A DNA stretch of 64,000 bases from positions 205,418 through 269,417 of the forward strand of contig NZ_QLAE01000001.1 in assembly GCF_005876855.1 (NCBI RefSeq). Reading direction: 5' to 3'. This document shows, one piece after another, positions 8,335 through 20,011 of the stretch. The position numbers and the translations under genes are program-made. The notes beneath the pieces are model-generated. The model searched no databases and had not been told where the DNA came from. It saw only the letters and a program-made list of their open reading frames with translations. The DNA comes from Stutzerimonas nosocomialis (GTDB taxonomy: Bacteria > Pseudomonadota > Gammaproteobacteria > Pseudomonadales > Pseudomonadaceae). Positions within the stretch are counted from its first letter, which is position 1. Every line of letters starts with the position of its first letter.

Positions 8335-11265
8335 CTAATGCAGCGCCTCCTGGATCCGCAGGATCAGCTTGTCGATGGTGAAGGGCTTGGTGATCAGGTC
8401 CATGCCCGGTTCGAGGAAGCCGCTGCTGGCCGCCTGCTCGGCGTAGCCGGTCATGAACAGCACGCGCAACTGAGGCCGGTGCTGGCGGGCGATGTCGGCG
8501 AGCTGGCGACCGTTCATGCCCGGCAGGCCGACGTCGGTGAGCAAAAGGTCGATGCGCGCCGGGGAGCTCAGCAGCTCGATCGCGGTGTTGCCTTCGGCCG
8601 CCTCGAGGGTGGCGTAGCCCATTTCGCCGAGCGCATCGATGACCAGCATCCGCACCGCGGCGTCGTCTTCGACGACCAGCACGGTCTCGCCTTCGCTGGC
8701 CGGCAGGGCGTCCTGCCAGGAGCGCTCCGGCTCGACGGCCTCGTCCGGCTTCAGGCTGGCCGGCAGATAGATGCATACCTGGGTGCCCGAGCCGACCTCG
8801 CTGGTCAGCTGGACGCTGCCGCCGGACTGGCGGACGAAACCGTAGATCATCGACAGGCCGAGGCCGGTCCCCTGGCCGATGGGCTTGGTGGTGAAGAAGG
8901 GCTCGAAGGCGCTGGCCAGTACCTTGGGCGGCATGCCGCAGCCGGTGTCGCTGACGGTCAGGGTCACGTACTGGCCGGGCAGCAGTTCGGCCAGCGGCCT
9001 GTCTTCGGTGACCTCGACGTTGCGCGTGGCGATGCGCAGGATGCCGCCGTCGGGCATCGCGTCGCGGGCGTTGATGACCAGGTTCAGCAGCGCGCTTTCC
9101 AGCTGGTTCTCGTCGCTGTCGACCCGCCACAGCCCTTCCTGCAGGTCGCTGACGATCTGGATGTGCGCGCCGAGGGTGCGGCTGAGCAAGTCGCGGATCG
9201 AGAGGATCAGGCCGTTGAGCTCGACCTGCTTGAGGTTCAGTGGTTGGCGACGGGAAAACGCCAGCAGGCGGTGGGTCAGCGCCGAGGCGCGGTTGGCCGA
9301 GGTGATCGCCGCGTCGATGAAACGGCGGGTTTCGCCATGGCGGCCGGTCGCGATGTAGTGCTGCACCAGGTCCAGCCCGCCGATGATGCCGGTGAGCATG
9401 TTGTTGAAGTCGTGGGCGATGCCGCCGGTGAGCTGGCCGACCGCCTCCATCTTCTGCGCCTGGCGCAGCGCTTCCTGGGCCTGCTCGCGCTTGGACATTT
9501 CGGCCAGCAGGCGCTCGTAGACCTCCGCCAGTGCGCGGGTGCGCTCCTGGATGCGGCTTTCCAGGTTCTCGTTCAGCTCGCGCAGCGACTGCTCGGCGGT
9601 GCGCCGGTCGTGGATGTCCTCGGCGGTGCCGTGCCAGCGGATCACCTGGCCGTCGGCATCGTGCAGCGGCAGCGCGCGCAGGCGCATCCAGTGGAAGTCG
9701 CCGCCGACCACCTGCAGGCAGTGCTCGATGTCGAACGGCAGCCCGCTGCGCTGGGCGTCCTGCCAGATGTTGCGCAGCGCCTGCGGGTGCCGCGCGCGGA
9801 CCAGGTCGACCCAGAACCGCCCGAGCGCCTCGTCCTCGGGGACGCTGAGCTGCTGCAGCCAGCGCTCGGAGAGGAAGATGAAGCGGCCCTCGGCATCCAG
9901 GCTCCAGTGCATCGCCGGCGACAGGTCGATGGTGGCGCGCAGGTGCTGTTCGCTCTCGCGCAGCGCCCGCTCGGTGTTCCAGCGTTCGGTGACGTCCAGC
10001 GCCAGCACGTAGAAACCGTGCACCGCGCCGCCGGCATCGCGACGGGGCAGGTACTGCACCAGCGCGCGACGCTGCTGGCCGTCCTGGTGCGGGGTGTAGG
10101 CCTCGAAGGTGACCGGCGAGCCGGACAGCGCGGTGCGGATGTGCTGGCGGCGACTTTCGTAGTCGCGGTCTCCGAGCACCTGGCGCACGGTCTTGCCGGC
10201 CAGCCATTCGGGGGTGTGGCCGTACCACTCCTGGTAGGCGCGGTTGTTGAAGCGGTAGCGCTCGTTCTCGTCGATGTAGCCGATCAGGATCGGCAGCGCG
10301 TCGGTGATCAGCTTCAGCTCCGCCTCGCTCTTGCGCAGCGCCTCTTCGCTGGCCTGCTGGCGGGTGATGTCCATCACCGCGCCGGGGAAGCGTACCGGGC
10401 GGTTCTGCTCGTCATAGTGGACGCGCCCGCGGGCGAAGGCCCAGCGCGTCTTTCCGCCGTCGGCGGCGAGCCGGTAGTACTCGGCGAAACTGCCGGTCTC
10501 GCGGATGCTCTGCTCCAGCGCCGCCTGGACGCGGGCGCGCTCCTCGGGATGGACGTGCAGGAAGAAGTCCTCGAGCGGCAGGTTGCGCTCGGCGTCGCTC
10601 ATGTGCGGCGGCAGGAAGCGCGACAGCGTCATGTCGGCGACGGACGCATCGGCCCCGAGGGTCCAGTCCCAGATGCCGACCAGGTCGCTCGCCTCGAGGG
10701 CGGTCTGCAGGCGCTGCTCGTTCTGGCGGTGCGCTTCGGCGCTGAGCTTGTAGCCGAACGCGGCTTCCGCCAGGCGGGCTTCGGTGCGCATCTGGTCGGT
10801 CGTTTCGATGATGCACAGCAGCAGGCCGTCGACGGCGTCGTCGGGCTCGCCGCGGATCGGGCTCAGCGACAGGTCGAACCAGGCGTCGTGCCTGTCTTCG
10901 CCGCGCTCGATCTGCAGGTACTGGTTCCTGATCAGCCGCGGCTCGCCGCGACGGGCCCTGTCGCAGGCAGGCTCCAGCACTGACCAGGTATCGCCCCAGC
11001 CCTGGCAGGCGGGCGTGCCCAGGTCCTGCCGGTCGCGGTTGCCGATGAGCCGGGCGTGGGCGTCGTTGTAGAGCTGGATGCCGTCGGCACCCCAGAGGAT
11101 GCACATCGGCAGGGGTGCATCGAGGATGGTGTCGAGCAGGATGCGTAGCGAGGGCGGCCAGTTGGCCGGTGCGCCGAGTGGTGTTGCTGCCCAGTCATGA
11201 CGGCGAATCCGTTCGCCCATCTTGCTCGTGCTGCGCGGCCAGGGCGCGGCTCCTTTGGAGGTCAT
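8335..11265 (-). CDS. hybrid PAS-domain sensor histidine kinase with C-terminal receiver
   Basis: This hybrid two-component sensor has 976 residues and no obvious transmembrane segment, so it is probably cytoplasmic. There is an N-terminal PAS-like region (LDAPLPMCILWGADG), then three further PAS/PAC modules. The dimerisation and phosphoacceptor segment GGIAHDFNNMLTG has its His near residue 618. The ATPase domain contains SDTGCGMP, FEPFFTTK and GTGLGLSM. A receiver begins near residue 857 (VLVVEDDAA), with the acceptor Asp near 911 in LLTDVGLPGMNG. It lies downstream of yrfG with 88 bases between them. No DNA-binding partner is adjacent, so it acts as an orphan or feeds a distant regulator. 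The start at MTSKGAAPW is a choice; MGERIRRHDW, 16 residues later, is also possible. Confidence 0.88.
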   Translation of the reverse strand: MTSKGAAPWPRSTSKMGERIRRHDWAATPLGAPANWPPSLRILLDTILDAPLPMCILWGADGIQLYNDAHARLIGNRDRQDLGTPACQGWGDTWSVLEPACDRARRGEPRLIRNQYLQIERGEDRHDAWFDLSLSPIRGEPDDAVDGLLLCIIETTDQMRTEARLAEAAFGYKLSAEAHRQNEQRLQTALEASDLVGIWDWTLGADASVADMTLSRFLPPHMSDAERNLPLEDFFLHVHPEERARVQAALEQSIRETGSFAEYYRLAADGGKTRWAFARGRVHYDEQNRPVRFPGAVMDITRQQASEEALRKSEAELKLITDALPILIGYIDENERYRFNNRAYQEWYGHTPEWLAGKTVRQVLGDRDYESRRQHIRTALSGSPVTFEAYTPHQDGQQRRALVQYLPRRDAGGAVHGFYVLALDVTERWNTERALRESEQHLRATIDLSPAMHWSLDAEGRFIFLSERWLQQLSVPEDEALGRFWVDLVRARHPQALRNIWQDAQRSGLPFDIEHCLQVVGGDFHWMRLRALPLHDADGQVIRWHGTAEDIHDRRTAEQSLRELNENLESRIQERTRALAEVYERLLAEMSKREQAQEALRQAQKMEAVGQLTGGIAHDFNNMLTGIIGGLDLVQHYIATGRHGETRRFIDAAITSANRASALTHRLLAFSRRQPLNLKQVELNGLILSIRDLLSRTLGAHIQIVSDLQEGLWRVDSDENQLESALLNLVINARDAMPDGGILRIATRNVEVTEDRPLAELLPGQYVTLTVSDTGCGMPPKVLASAFEPFFTTKPIGQGTGLGLSMIYGFVRQSGGSVQLTSEVGSGTQVCIYLPASLKPDEAVEPERSWQDALPASEGETVLVVEDDAAVRMLVIDALGEMGYATLEAAEGNTAIELLSSPARIDLLLTDVGLPGMNGRQLADIARQHRPQLRVLFMTGYAEQAASSGFLEPGMDLITKPFTIDKLILRIQEALH

Positions 11266-11353
11266 AAATCGTCCGATTGAACACGTGGTGGAGGGATCTT
11301 CACCTTTCTCTGAGTGTGGTTGGTCAAATGGCTTCGGTAAAGCCGCCAGACGA

Positions 11354-12034
11354 TCAATTGACGAGACCGGCCAGGTTGCGTACCAGCGCGAGGTAGTCCT
11401 CCACGGCGGCGAATTCCTCGGTATCGCGAGGGCCGCCCCGGCTGTCGGGTTCACGCACCGCCAGCAGGTGGGCGACACCGAAGCGCGCGGCGCTGCGCAG
11501 CACCGCCAGGCTGTCGTCGATGAACAGCGTGCGGGAGGGGTCGAAGGGGAAGTCCTGCCGCAGGGCGAACCAGAACTGCTGGTCTTCCTTGGGAAACCCG
11601 TAGTCGTGGGAGCTGATCATGCGGTCGAACCAGGGCGCCAGCTCGATGCGCTCGAGCTTGAGCGACAGCGAGTCGCGGTGGGCGTTGGTGATCAGGGCGA
11701 CGTGCTTGCCGGCCTGGCGCAGGGCGCCGAGGAAGAGGTCGGCGGCCGGGCGCAGGGCGATCAGGTCGGCGATCTCGCGCTTCATCTGGCGGATCGGCAG
11801 GTCGAGTTCGCGGGTCCAGAAGTCGATGCAGTACCAGGTCAACCGGCCCTGATGCTCCTTGAACAGCGGCGCCAGTTCCAGTTCGGCCATGGCCGGGCTG
11901 ATGCCGTGGCGTTCGGCGTAGCGTTGCGGCAGGTACTGGAGCCAGAAATGGTTGTCGAAGTGCAGATCCAGCAGGGTGCCGTCCATGTCGAGCAGGACGG
12001 TGTCGATCTCGGACCAGGGCAGGGATGCGGTCAT
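11354..12034 (-). CDS. yrfG: GMP/IMP nucleotidase YrfG, HAD superfamily
   Basis: A HAD-family phosphatase of 226 residues, matching E. coli YrfG, which dephosphorylates GMP and IMP. Motif I is LLDMDGTLLDLHFDN, motif II LITNAHRDS, the motif III Lys lies in YGFPKEDQQFW, and motif IV is TLFIDDSL. It is divergent from nudE with about 100 bases between, a yrfG/nudE pairing that is conserved in gammaproteobacteria. The specific substrate rests on family knowledge. Confidence 0.9.
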   Translation of the reverse strand: MTASLPWSEIDTVLLDMDGTLLDLHFDNHFWLQYLPQRYAERHGISPAMAELELAPLFKEHQGRLTWYCIDFWTRELDLPIRQMKREIADLIALRPAADLFLGALRQAGKHVALITNAHRDSLSLKLERIELAPWFDRMISSHDYGFPKEDQQFWFALRQDFPFDPSRTLFIDDSLAVLRSAARFGVAHLLAVREPDSRGGPRDTEEFAAVEDYLALVRNLAGLVN

Positions 12035-12135
12035 GGCGGGCTCGTAGCGGGAAGGAAGGCCTCGGTCGTAAACCGGTCGCGGTCGTTGTCATTAGCCGGG
12101 GTATGATAGCCCCTCGCGTTTCCAGGAGTGATGCC

Positions 12136-12702
12136 ATGCGCCAGAAACCCACCGTGCTCGCCCGCGAGATCGTCGCCACCAGCCGGCTGTTCCGCGTCGA
12201 GGAGTTGCAGCTGCGCTTCGCCAACGGCGTGGAGCGAACCTACGAACGGCTGGTCGGCAAGGGGAGCGGCTACGGCGCGGTGATGATCGTGGCGATGGAG
12301 GACGCCGAGCACGTGCTGCTGGTGGAGGAATACTGCGCAGGCACCGACGAATACGAGCTGTCGCTGCCCAAGGGGCTGATCGAGCCCGGCGAGGATGTCC
12401 TGGATGCCGCCAATCGTGAACTCAAGGAGGAGGCCGGCTTCGGTGCCCGCCGTCTGGAACATCTGACCGAGCTGTCACTTTCGCCCGGCTACATGAGTCA
12501 GAAGATCCAGGTCGTGCTCGCCCAGGACCTCTATCCGGAGCAGCTGCCCGGTGACGAACCCGAACCCCTGCGGGTGGATCGGGTCAACCTGCGCGAGCTG
12601 TCGAGTCTCATCCAGCATCCGCAGTTCAGCGAAGGGCGCGCGCTGGCCGCACTCTACCTGGCGCGCGATCTGCTTCAGCAACGAGGGGAGCTGACCCTAT
12701 GA
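12136..12702 (+). CDS. nudE: ADP compounds hydrolase NudE (Nudix)
   Basis: A Nudix hydrolase of 188 residues expected to cleave ADP-ribose, NADH and diadenosine compounds. The Nudix box runs from GLIEPGEDV to RELKEEAGFG around residues 79-102, with its glutamates intact. The start was taken at the ATG preceded by CAGGAGTG. The last four bases overlap the start of cysQ (ATGA), so the two are translationally coupled. Confidence 0.92.
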   Translation: MRQKPTVLAREIVATSRLFRVEELQLRFANGVERTYERLVGKGSGYGAVMIVAMEDAEHVLLVEEYCAGTDEYELSLPKGLIEPGEDVLDAANRELKEEAGFGARRLEHLTELSLSPGYMSQKIQVVLAQDLYPEQLPGDEPEPLRVDRVNLRELSSLIQHPQFSEGRALAALYLARDLLQQRGELTL

Positions 12703-13517
12703 GCCATCCGTATCTGCCGACGGTGATCGACCTGGTCCGCGAGGCCGGCGAGGTGATCCTGCCTTACTGGCGCAGCGAACTCTCCGTCGAGGAAAAGGCC
12801 GACGCCTCGCCGGTCACCGCGGCCGACCTGGCGGCGCACCATCTGCTCAGCGACAAGCTCTCGGCGCTGGATGCGTCGATTCCGGTGCTCTCGGAGGAGG
12901 CCTGCGACCTGCCGTTCGACACGCGTTCGCGCTGGACGCGCTGGTGGCTGGTCGACCCGCTGGACGGCACCAAGGAGTTCATCGCCGGCACCGAAGAGTT
13001 CACCGTCAACGTGGCGCTGATCGAAGAGGGGCGCGTGGTCTTCGGCGTGGTCGGCATTCCCGCCACGGGCCGCTGCTACTACGGCGGCAGCGACATCGGC
13101 GCCTGGGCCTCGGAGAGCAGCGGCGACGCCCGGCCGCTGCGGGTGAGCACCGAGCAGTCGGGCGCCTTTCGCGTGGTGGCCAGCCGGCGCCACTCCAGCG
13201 CCGCCCAGGAGCAGCTGATCGACGGGCTGAAGCAGGCGTTCGGTGCGCTGGAGCTGGTCAACGTCGGCAGTTCGCTCAAGTTCTGCCTGCTGGCCGAGGG
13301 CGAAGCCGACTGCTATCCGCGGCTGGCGCCGACCTCGCAGTGGGACACGGCGGCGGCCCAGGGCGTGCTCGAAGGTGCCGGGGGGCAGGTACTGGACGTG
13401 ACGGGCGCGCCACTCGATTACGCCGCGCGACACGACTTCCTCAACCCGTCGTTTCTCGCCCTGCCGCAGGGCGCGCCCTGGCGCGATCGGCTGGTCGAAC
13501 TGGCCAATCGCGGCTGA
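12699..13517 (+). CDS. cysQ: 3'(2'),5'-bisphosphate nucleotidase CysQ
   Basis: A member of the inositol-monophosphatase-like family (272 residues) that converts the sulfate-assimilation by-product 3'-phosphoadenosine 5'-phosphate to AMP. The metal-binding motifs are SEEACD, WLVDPLDGTKEF and the C-terminal WDTAAAQGVLEGAGG. Coupled to nudE by an ATGA overlap, it forms a small nucleotide clean-up operon. Confidence 0.93.
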   Translation: MSHPYLPTVIDLVREAGEVILPYWRSELSVEEKADASPVTAADLAAHHLLSDKLSALDASIPVLSEEACDLPFDTRSRWTRWWLVDPLDGTKEFIAGTEEFTVNVALIEEGRVVFGVVGIPATGRCYYGGSDIGAWASESSGDARPLRVSTEQSGAFRVVASRRHSSAAQEQLIDGLKQAFGALELVNVGSSLKFCLLAEGEADCYPRLAPTSQWDTAAAQGVLEGAGGQVLDVTGAPLDYAARHDFLNPSFLALPQGAPWRDRLVELANRG

Positions 13518-13519
13518 GC

Positions 13520-13537
13520 CTGCCGCGCGCGCGGCAG
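13520..13537. terminator. small hairpin between convergent genes
   Basis: A 7-bp GC stem (CTGCCGC / GCGGCAG, 4-base loop) exactly fills the gap between the convergent stops of cysQ and the thioesterase gene. No clear T-run follows, so termination here is tentative. Confidence 0.4.
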
Positions 13538-13990
13538 TTACTTGTGCAGGACGAACTGGCCGGTGAAACGCACCGCGTCACGGCCATCGGCCGCGAGGAT
13601 GCGGCTCTGCAGGGTCAGGCGCGAACGTCCTCGGCGGCGGTAGATGGTCTCGAAGCGCTCCCAGGCGTCGTCGGCCGGCGCCGAGCAGATCGCCACGGCG
13701 TCGTCGACCACCGGCAGCGGGTATTCGATCTTGCCTTCGTGGATGACGATATGCCCATCCTCGATGCCCGCCTCGCGCAGCCGCAGGTGCAGCCAGCCCC
13801 AGCCGGCCAGCACCGAGGCGCAGTAGAGGCTGCCGCCGAACATGCTGCTCTTGTGGTTGACGTTGGCCTCCAACGGGACGTTGAGGCGAAGCTCGTGACC
13901 TTCCCATTGCAGTACACGCAGCCCCATGGCGCGCGTCAGCGGAATGTCGTGATGGAGGATGGCTTCCAGGTAGCGACTATCGCGGCTCAT
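13538..13990 (-). CDS. hot-dog thioesterase, YiiD C-terminal-type domain
   Basis: A protein of 150 residues resembling the putative thioesterase domain found at the C-terminus of YiiD. Visible pieces are HHDIPLTRAMGLRVLQW, NHKSSMFGGSLYCASVLAGW and VVDDAVAICSAP, in a hot-dog arrangement. The start was placed at MSRDSRYLE because the earlier in-frame codons look non-coding. The substrate is unknown. It stands alone and converges on cysQ. Confidence 0.78.
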   Translation of the reverse strand: MSRDSRYLEAILHHDIPLTRAMGLRVLQWEGHELRLNVPLEANVNHKSSMFGGSLYCASVLAGWGWLHLRLREAGIEDGHIVIHEGKIEYPLPVVDDAVAICSAPADDAWERFETIYRRRGRSRLTLQSRILAADGRDAVRFTGQFVLHK

Positions 13991-14172
13991 GCCGAGGAGG
14001 TTCCTAAATGTTTCGAAGACAAGGCAGACGCCAAGCATGACTGCTGAGTCACGCTTTTGCCACCCTCGGCGCCCATTCAGTTGCGCTCATCGACCCCTGG
14101 CGCCAGGGGCCGGCGCGGCATGTTCGCGGGTGTGATAGCAGGAGAACAAGGCGGCCTGGTCGCCACCCGATC

Positions 14173-14574
14173 TCAGCGCGCGGCTTTGGGCCGGTACGCG
14201 CAGTGGCCGGGGCGCGGGCCGATGCGCGGGTGGTTGCGACAGGTCTCGGGACGCTTGTCGTAGATGGTGCACAGGCGACTGACGCGATCCAGATAGAGGC
14301 AGTCGTTGTTGGCCAGGCGCACCAGGGTGTAGACCTCGGTCTTCTGGTTGAAGCGCTCGACCACGCCCATCTTGATCAATCGCTTGGCGATCGACTTGCC
14401 CGGCTCGTCGCGCTCGAAGGCATCGACCACGCCGATGCGGATCAGGTCGTCGATGCGCGTTTCCACCGGCAGGGTGCAGCAGGTGGCGTCGCAGCTGCGG
14501 CACATGCCGTTGCTGTAGCGCGGCCAGGTTTCCAGGCGATCGAGGTCGGCGGCGGGGATGACTTTGGGCTTCAC
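14173..14574 (-). CDS. YkgJ/YcgN-type cysteine cluster protein
   Basis: A protein of 133 residues with the eight-cysteine pattern of the UPF0153/YkgJ family: CRSCDATCC near residues 25-33, then single Cys residues in NDCLYL and RLCTIY and in the segment from PETCRNHPR to GHCAY. The family is thought to bind zinc or an iron-sulfur cluster, but its role is not established. The start appears to be GTG with a poor ribosome site, so the N-terminus is uncertain by a few residues. Confidence 0.8.
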   Translation of the reverse strand: MKPKVIPAADLDRLETWPRYSNGMCRSCDATCCTLPVETRIDDLIRIGVVDAFERDEPGKSIAKRLIKMGVVERFNQKTEVYTLVRLANNDCLYLDRVSRLCTIYDKRPETCRNHPRIGPRPGHCAYRPKAAR

Positions 14575-14775
14575 GGGGCATGGCCAGGGCAGGGAGGCGC
14601 GCGATCATAGCCGGCGCGGGAAAAATATCCACTCCGTCCGACGAGGCGAAACCCTGACGGACGGTCACGCAGAGCCGCATGAAACCTGCAACCCTTTGGG
14701 GAATCTATCGCAAGAGTGGCCGCGCAGCCGCCGTGGCCACCCCTCATGTGTTTTCCAATGTCCCGAGGTCAGCCC

Positions 14776-17229
<2,454 letters not shown>

Positions 17230-17272
17230 GGCGCGCCGTCTGGAGGGTGAAGGGGAAGGCGGTGCCGGGCGA

Positions 17273-17296
17273 TCAGCGCGGCGCACGCCGCGCTGA
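17273..17296. repeat. 24-bp inverted repeat between glgP and fbp
   Basis: TCAGCGCGGCG and CGCCGCGCTGA form an 11-bp palindrome around a 2-base centre. As RNA it would fold as a 10-bp GC hairpin. No T-run follows on either strand, so it may be a rho-assisted terminator or a protein-binding site. Confidence 0.5.
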
Positions 17297-17392
17297 ACTC
17301 GCGCGGGCGGCTCCGGTCTCAGGGGAGATATTGCCGTGCCACCGCACTGCCGCCGCGCTAAACTGCGCCGATCCCTCACCCTGGAGCCTTCC

Positions 17393-18403
17393 ATGTCACG
17401 TACGACCCTCAGCCGCTACCTGATCGAGCAGACCCGAAGTCACAACACACCGGCGGATCTGCGCTTCCTCGTCGAGGTGGTGGCGCGCGCATGCAAGGCG
17501 ATCAGCCATGCCGTGTCCAAAGGCGCGTTGGGTGGCGTACTCGGCAGCATGGACACCGAGAACGTCCAGGGCGAGGTGCAGAAGAAGCTGGACGTGATGT
17601 CCAACGAGATCCTGCTCGAAGCCAACGAGTGGGGCGGCACGCTGGCCGGCATGGCGTCCGAGGAAATGGACAAGCCGTACCAGATTCCCGGCCGCTACCC
17701 CAAAGGCGCCTACCTGCTGCTGTTCGATCCGCTCGACGGCTCCTCCAACATCGACGTCAACGTCTCGGTCGGCACCATCTTCTCGGTGCTGCGCTGCCCG
17801 GGCGACTGCTTCAGCCAGAACGACGTACTCGGCGAAGAAGCCTTCCTCCAGCCGGGCACCAAGCAGGTGGCCGCCGGCTACGCGGTGTACGGCCCGCAGA
17901 CCATGCTCATCCTGACCCTGGGCGACGGCGTCAAGGGCTTCACCCTCGACCGCGAGCTGGGCAGCTTCGTGCTCACCCACGAGAACATGCAGGTGCCGCA
18001 GAGCACCGCCGAATTCGCCATCAACATGTCCAACCAGCGCCACTGGGAACCGCCGGTGCAGCGCTACGTCGCCGAGCTCCAGGCCGGCGAGGAAGGCCCG
18101 CTGGGCAAGAACTACAACATGCGCTGGATCGCCTCGATGGTGGCCGACGTGCACCGCATCCTGACCCGCGGCGGCATCTTCATGTACCCGCGCGATGCGC
18201 GTGAGCCGGACAAGCCCGGCAAGCTGCGCCTGATGTACGAGGCCAACCCGATGTCCTTCATCATCGAGCAGGCCGGTGGCATGGCGACCAATGGCCAGCA
18301 ACGCATCCTCGAGGTGGAACCCAAGTCGCTGCACGAGCGTGTCGCGGTGTTCCTGGGCTCCAAGGAGGAAGTCGAGCGCATCACCGGCTACCACCAGGCC
18401 TGA
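17393..18403 (+). CDS. fbp: fructose-1,6-bisphosphatase class 1
   Basis: Class I fructose-1,6-bisphosphatase (336 residues) is the gluconeogenic step to fructose 6-phosphate. The metal and active-site motif [15 protein letters not shown] is near residues 110-124. The C-terminal segments [15 protein letters not shown] and [10 protein letters not shown] are typical. The ATG follows CTGGAG. The stop TGA shares its A with the next gene's ATG (TGATG), so the DUF924 gene is coupled to it. Confidence 0.96.
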   Translation: MSRTTLSRYLIEQTRSHNTPADLRFLVEVVARACKAISHAVSKGALGGVLGSMDTENVQGEVQKKLDVMSNEILLEANEWGGTLAGMASEEMDKPYQIPGRYPKGAYLLLFDPLDGSSNIDVNVSVGTIFSVLRCPGDCFSQNDVLGEEAFLQPGTKQVAAGYAVYGPQTMLILTLGDGVKGFTLDRELGSFVLTHENMQVPQSTAEFAINMSNQRHWEPPVQRYVAELQAGEEGPLGKNYNMRWIASMVADVHRILTRGGIFMYPRDAREPDKPGKLRLMYEANPMSFIIEQAGGMATNGQQRILEVEPKSLHERVAVFLGSKEEVERITGYHQA

Positions 18404-19008
18404 TGCAGGCCGCGCCCTGGCAGGACTTGCTGGACTGGTGGTTCGGCCAGGGCACCACGTCGATCGAGATCGCCGCCGAGAAGCAGGGCCTCTGGTTCGG
18501 CTACAAGGCGATTCAGGACGACGACGCCCGCCAGCGTTTCGGCCTCCAGGTCGAGCAGGCGCTGGCCGGTGAGCTGGATGGCTGGGCGAGCACGCCGCAG
18601 GGTTGGCTGGCGCTGATCCTGCTGCTCGACCAGCTGCCCCGCATGATCCACCGTGGCACGCCCCGTGCCTTCGCCGGCGACGAACGCGCCCAGCATCTGG
18701 TCCACGACGGCATGGCCCAGGGCGGCGACGTGCTGCTGTCGCCGATCCAGCGGGTCTTCATCTACCTGGTCTGCGAACACGCCGAAAACCTCGCGGTGCA
18801 GGACATCGCCGTCACCCAGTTCACCCTCCTGCGCGACATCGCCGCGCCCGAAGAGCGCCCGCTGTTCGACGACTTCCTGATCTTTGCCGTGCGCCATCGC
18901 GACGTGATCGCACGCTTCGGCCGCTTCCCCCATCGAAACGAGGTGCTGGGCCGCGTCTCCAGCGAGGCCGAAGCGCAGTTTCTGCGCGAGCCCGGCTCGC
19001 GCTTCTGA
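18403..19008 (+). CDS. DUF924 family protein
   Basis: A protein of 201 residues matching the DUF924 family: DLLDWWFGQG at the start, then GWLALILLLDQLPRMIHRGT, DFLIFAVRHRDVIARFGRFPHRN and a C-terminal SEAEAQFL. The family is all-helical (TPR-like in solved examples) and has no assigned activity. Its one-base overlap with fbp makes co-expression likely, but no functional link to sugar metabolism is shown. Confidence 0.85.
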   Translation: MQAAPWQDLLDWWFGQGTTSIEIAAEKQGLWFGYKAIQDDDARQRFGLQVEQALAGELDGWASTPQGWLALILLLDQLPRMIHRGTPRAFAGDERAQHLVHDGMAQGGDVLLSPIQRVFIYLVCEHAENLAVQDIAVTQFTLLRDIAAPEERPLFDDFLIFAVRHRDVIARFGRFPHRNEVLGRVSSEAEAQFLREPGSRF

Positions 19009-19146
19009 ACGCGGCGGCACGCTCCTTCCCCCTCGAGTGGCACAGCCCGCGGAACCTCCAGGCCGCGCCGGCCTCCTAACCAGAGGCGTGAGATGGCCGT
19101 ACGGCTGTGAGAAGCTAGACGCTTTGCGAATCAGAGGATGGTGTTC

Positions 19147-19401
19147 ATGTCGCTGCGTCATCTCGCCCTGCTGGGCTGCGCGTTGTTTCTCGGGGCCTGC
19201 AACCCGATCACCCAGGACAACTACGCCAAGCTCCATGCCGGCATGCATCGCTCCGAGGTCGAGGCGCTGCTCGGCAAACCCTCCGAATGCGCCGGTGCGC
19301 TGGGCGTGTCCAGCTGCACCTGGGGCGACAAGAATCGATTCATCAGCATCCAGTATGCCGGCGACGACGTGATGATGTTTTCCGGCAAGGGACTGAAGTA
19401 A
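19147..19401 (+). CDS. small lipoprotein, BamE/SmpA-like fold
   Basis: A lipoprotein of 84 residues. The signal sequence MSLRHLALLGCALFLGAC ends in a lipobox with the acylated Cys near residue 18. The mature part has YAKLHAGMHRSEVEALLGKP, the helix-turn typical of the SmpA/OmlA (BamE-like) fold, then a short beta region. An ATG three codons upstream is in frame, but AGAGG directly abuts it and is correctly spaced for the start chosen here. The partner is unknown. Confidence 0.78.
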   Translation: MSLRHLALLGCALFLGACNPITQDNYAKLHAGMHRSEVEALLGKPSECAGALGVSSCTWGDKNRFISIQYAGDDVMMFSGKGLK

Positions 19402-19440
19402 AGCGGGACCGACCCTGGGCGGTTCCTGCAGGGAGCCGCC

Positions 19441-20004
19441 ATGCGTTATCTGTTCGCCGTGCTGTTCGCCGCCCTGGTCGCCGGCTGCGCCAGTTCCACG
19501 TCACAGACGCCTCCACTCACCGTCGGCAACGTCGACCTGGACCGTTACCAGGGCACCTGGTACGAGCTGGCCAGGCTGCCGATGTTCTTCCAGCGCAAGT
19601 GCGTGCAGTCCGAGGCGCACTACCAGCGCCGGGACGACGGTCGTCTCGCGGTGACCAATCGCTGCCGCACGCTGAACGGCGACTGGCAGCAGGCCACGGG
19701 CGAGGCCTGGCCGCAGGTCGAGGGCGAGACCGACAAGCTGTGGGTGCGCTTCGACAACTGGGCCAGCAAGCTGCTGCCCTGGTTCACCAAAGGCGACTAC
19801 TGGGTCCTCTACCTCGACGAGGGGTACAACACGGCAGTGGTCGGGCACCCCGATCGCAAATACCTGTGGTTGCTGTCGCGTACGCCGACCGTCTCGACGC
19901 AGACCCAGGCGCACCTGCTGGCCGAGGCGCACAGGCGTGGCTACGACACCAGCCAGCTGATCTGGCGGCTGGACGACGAGACCCTCGAGCGGCCGCTGCC
20001 CTGA
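19441..20004 (+). CDS. blc: outer membrane lipocalin Blc
   Basis: A bacterial lipocalin of 187 residues. The signal peptide ends with lipobox LVAGC, so the protein is a lipoprotein. The first lipocalin motif is YQGTWYELARLPMFFQRK and the second KGDYWVLYLDEGYNTAVVG. Blc proteins bind lysophospholipids or fatty acids at the outer membrane and are often stress-induced. It lies 39 bases after the BamE-like lipoprotein gene on the same strand. Confidence 0.92.
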   Translation: MRYLFAVLFAALVAGCASSTSQTPPLTVGNVDLDRYQGTWYELARLPMFFQRKCVQSEAHYQRRDDGRLAVTNRCRTLNGDWQQATGEAWPQVEGETDKLWVRFDNWASKLLPWFTKGDYWVLYLDEGYNTAVVGHPDRKYLWLLSRTPTVSTQTQAHLLAEAHRRGYDTSQLIWRLDDETLERPLP

Positions 20005-20011
20005 GACCGCT

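Noticed and set aside
8338-10983. Long plus-strand open frame opposite the sensor kinase
   Set aside because: Low-complexity Ala/Gly/Arg-rich product, no family features; a high-GC shadow of the kinase gene.
19009-19146. Gap before the BamE-like lipoprotein gene as a possible RNA gene
   Set aside because: No cloverleaf or strong fold seen; probably only the promoter of the lipoprotein/blc pair.
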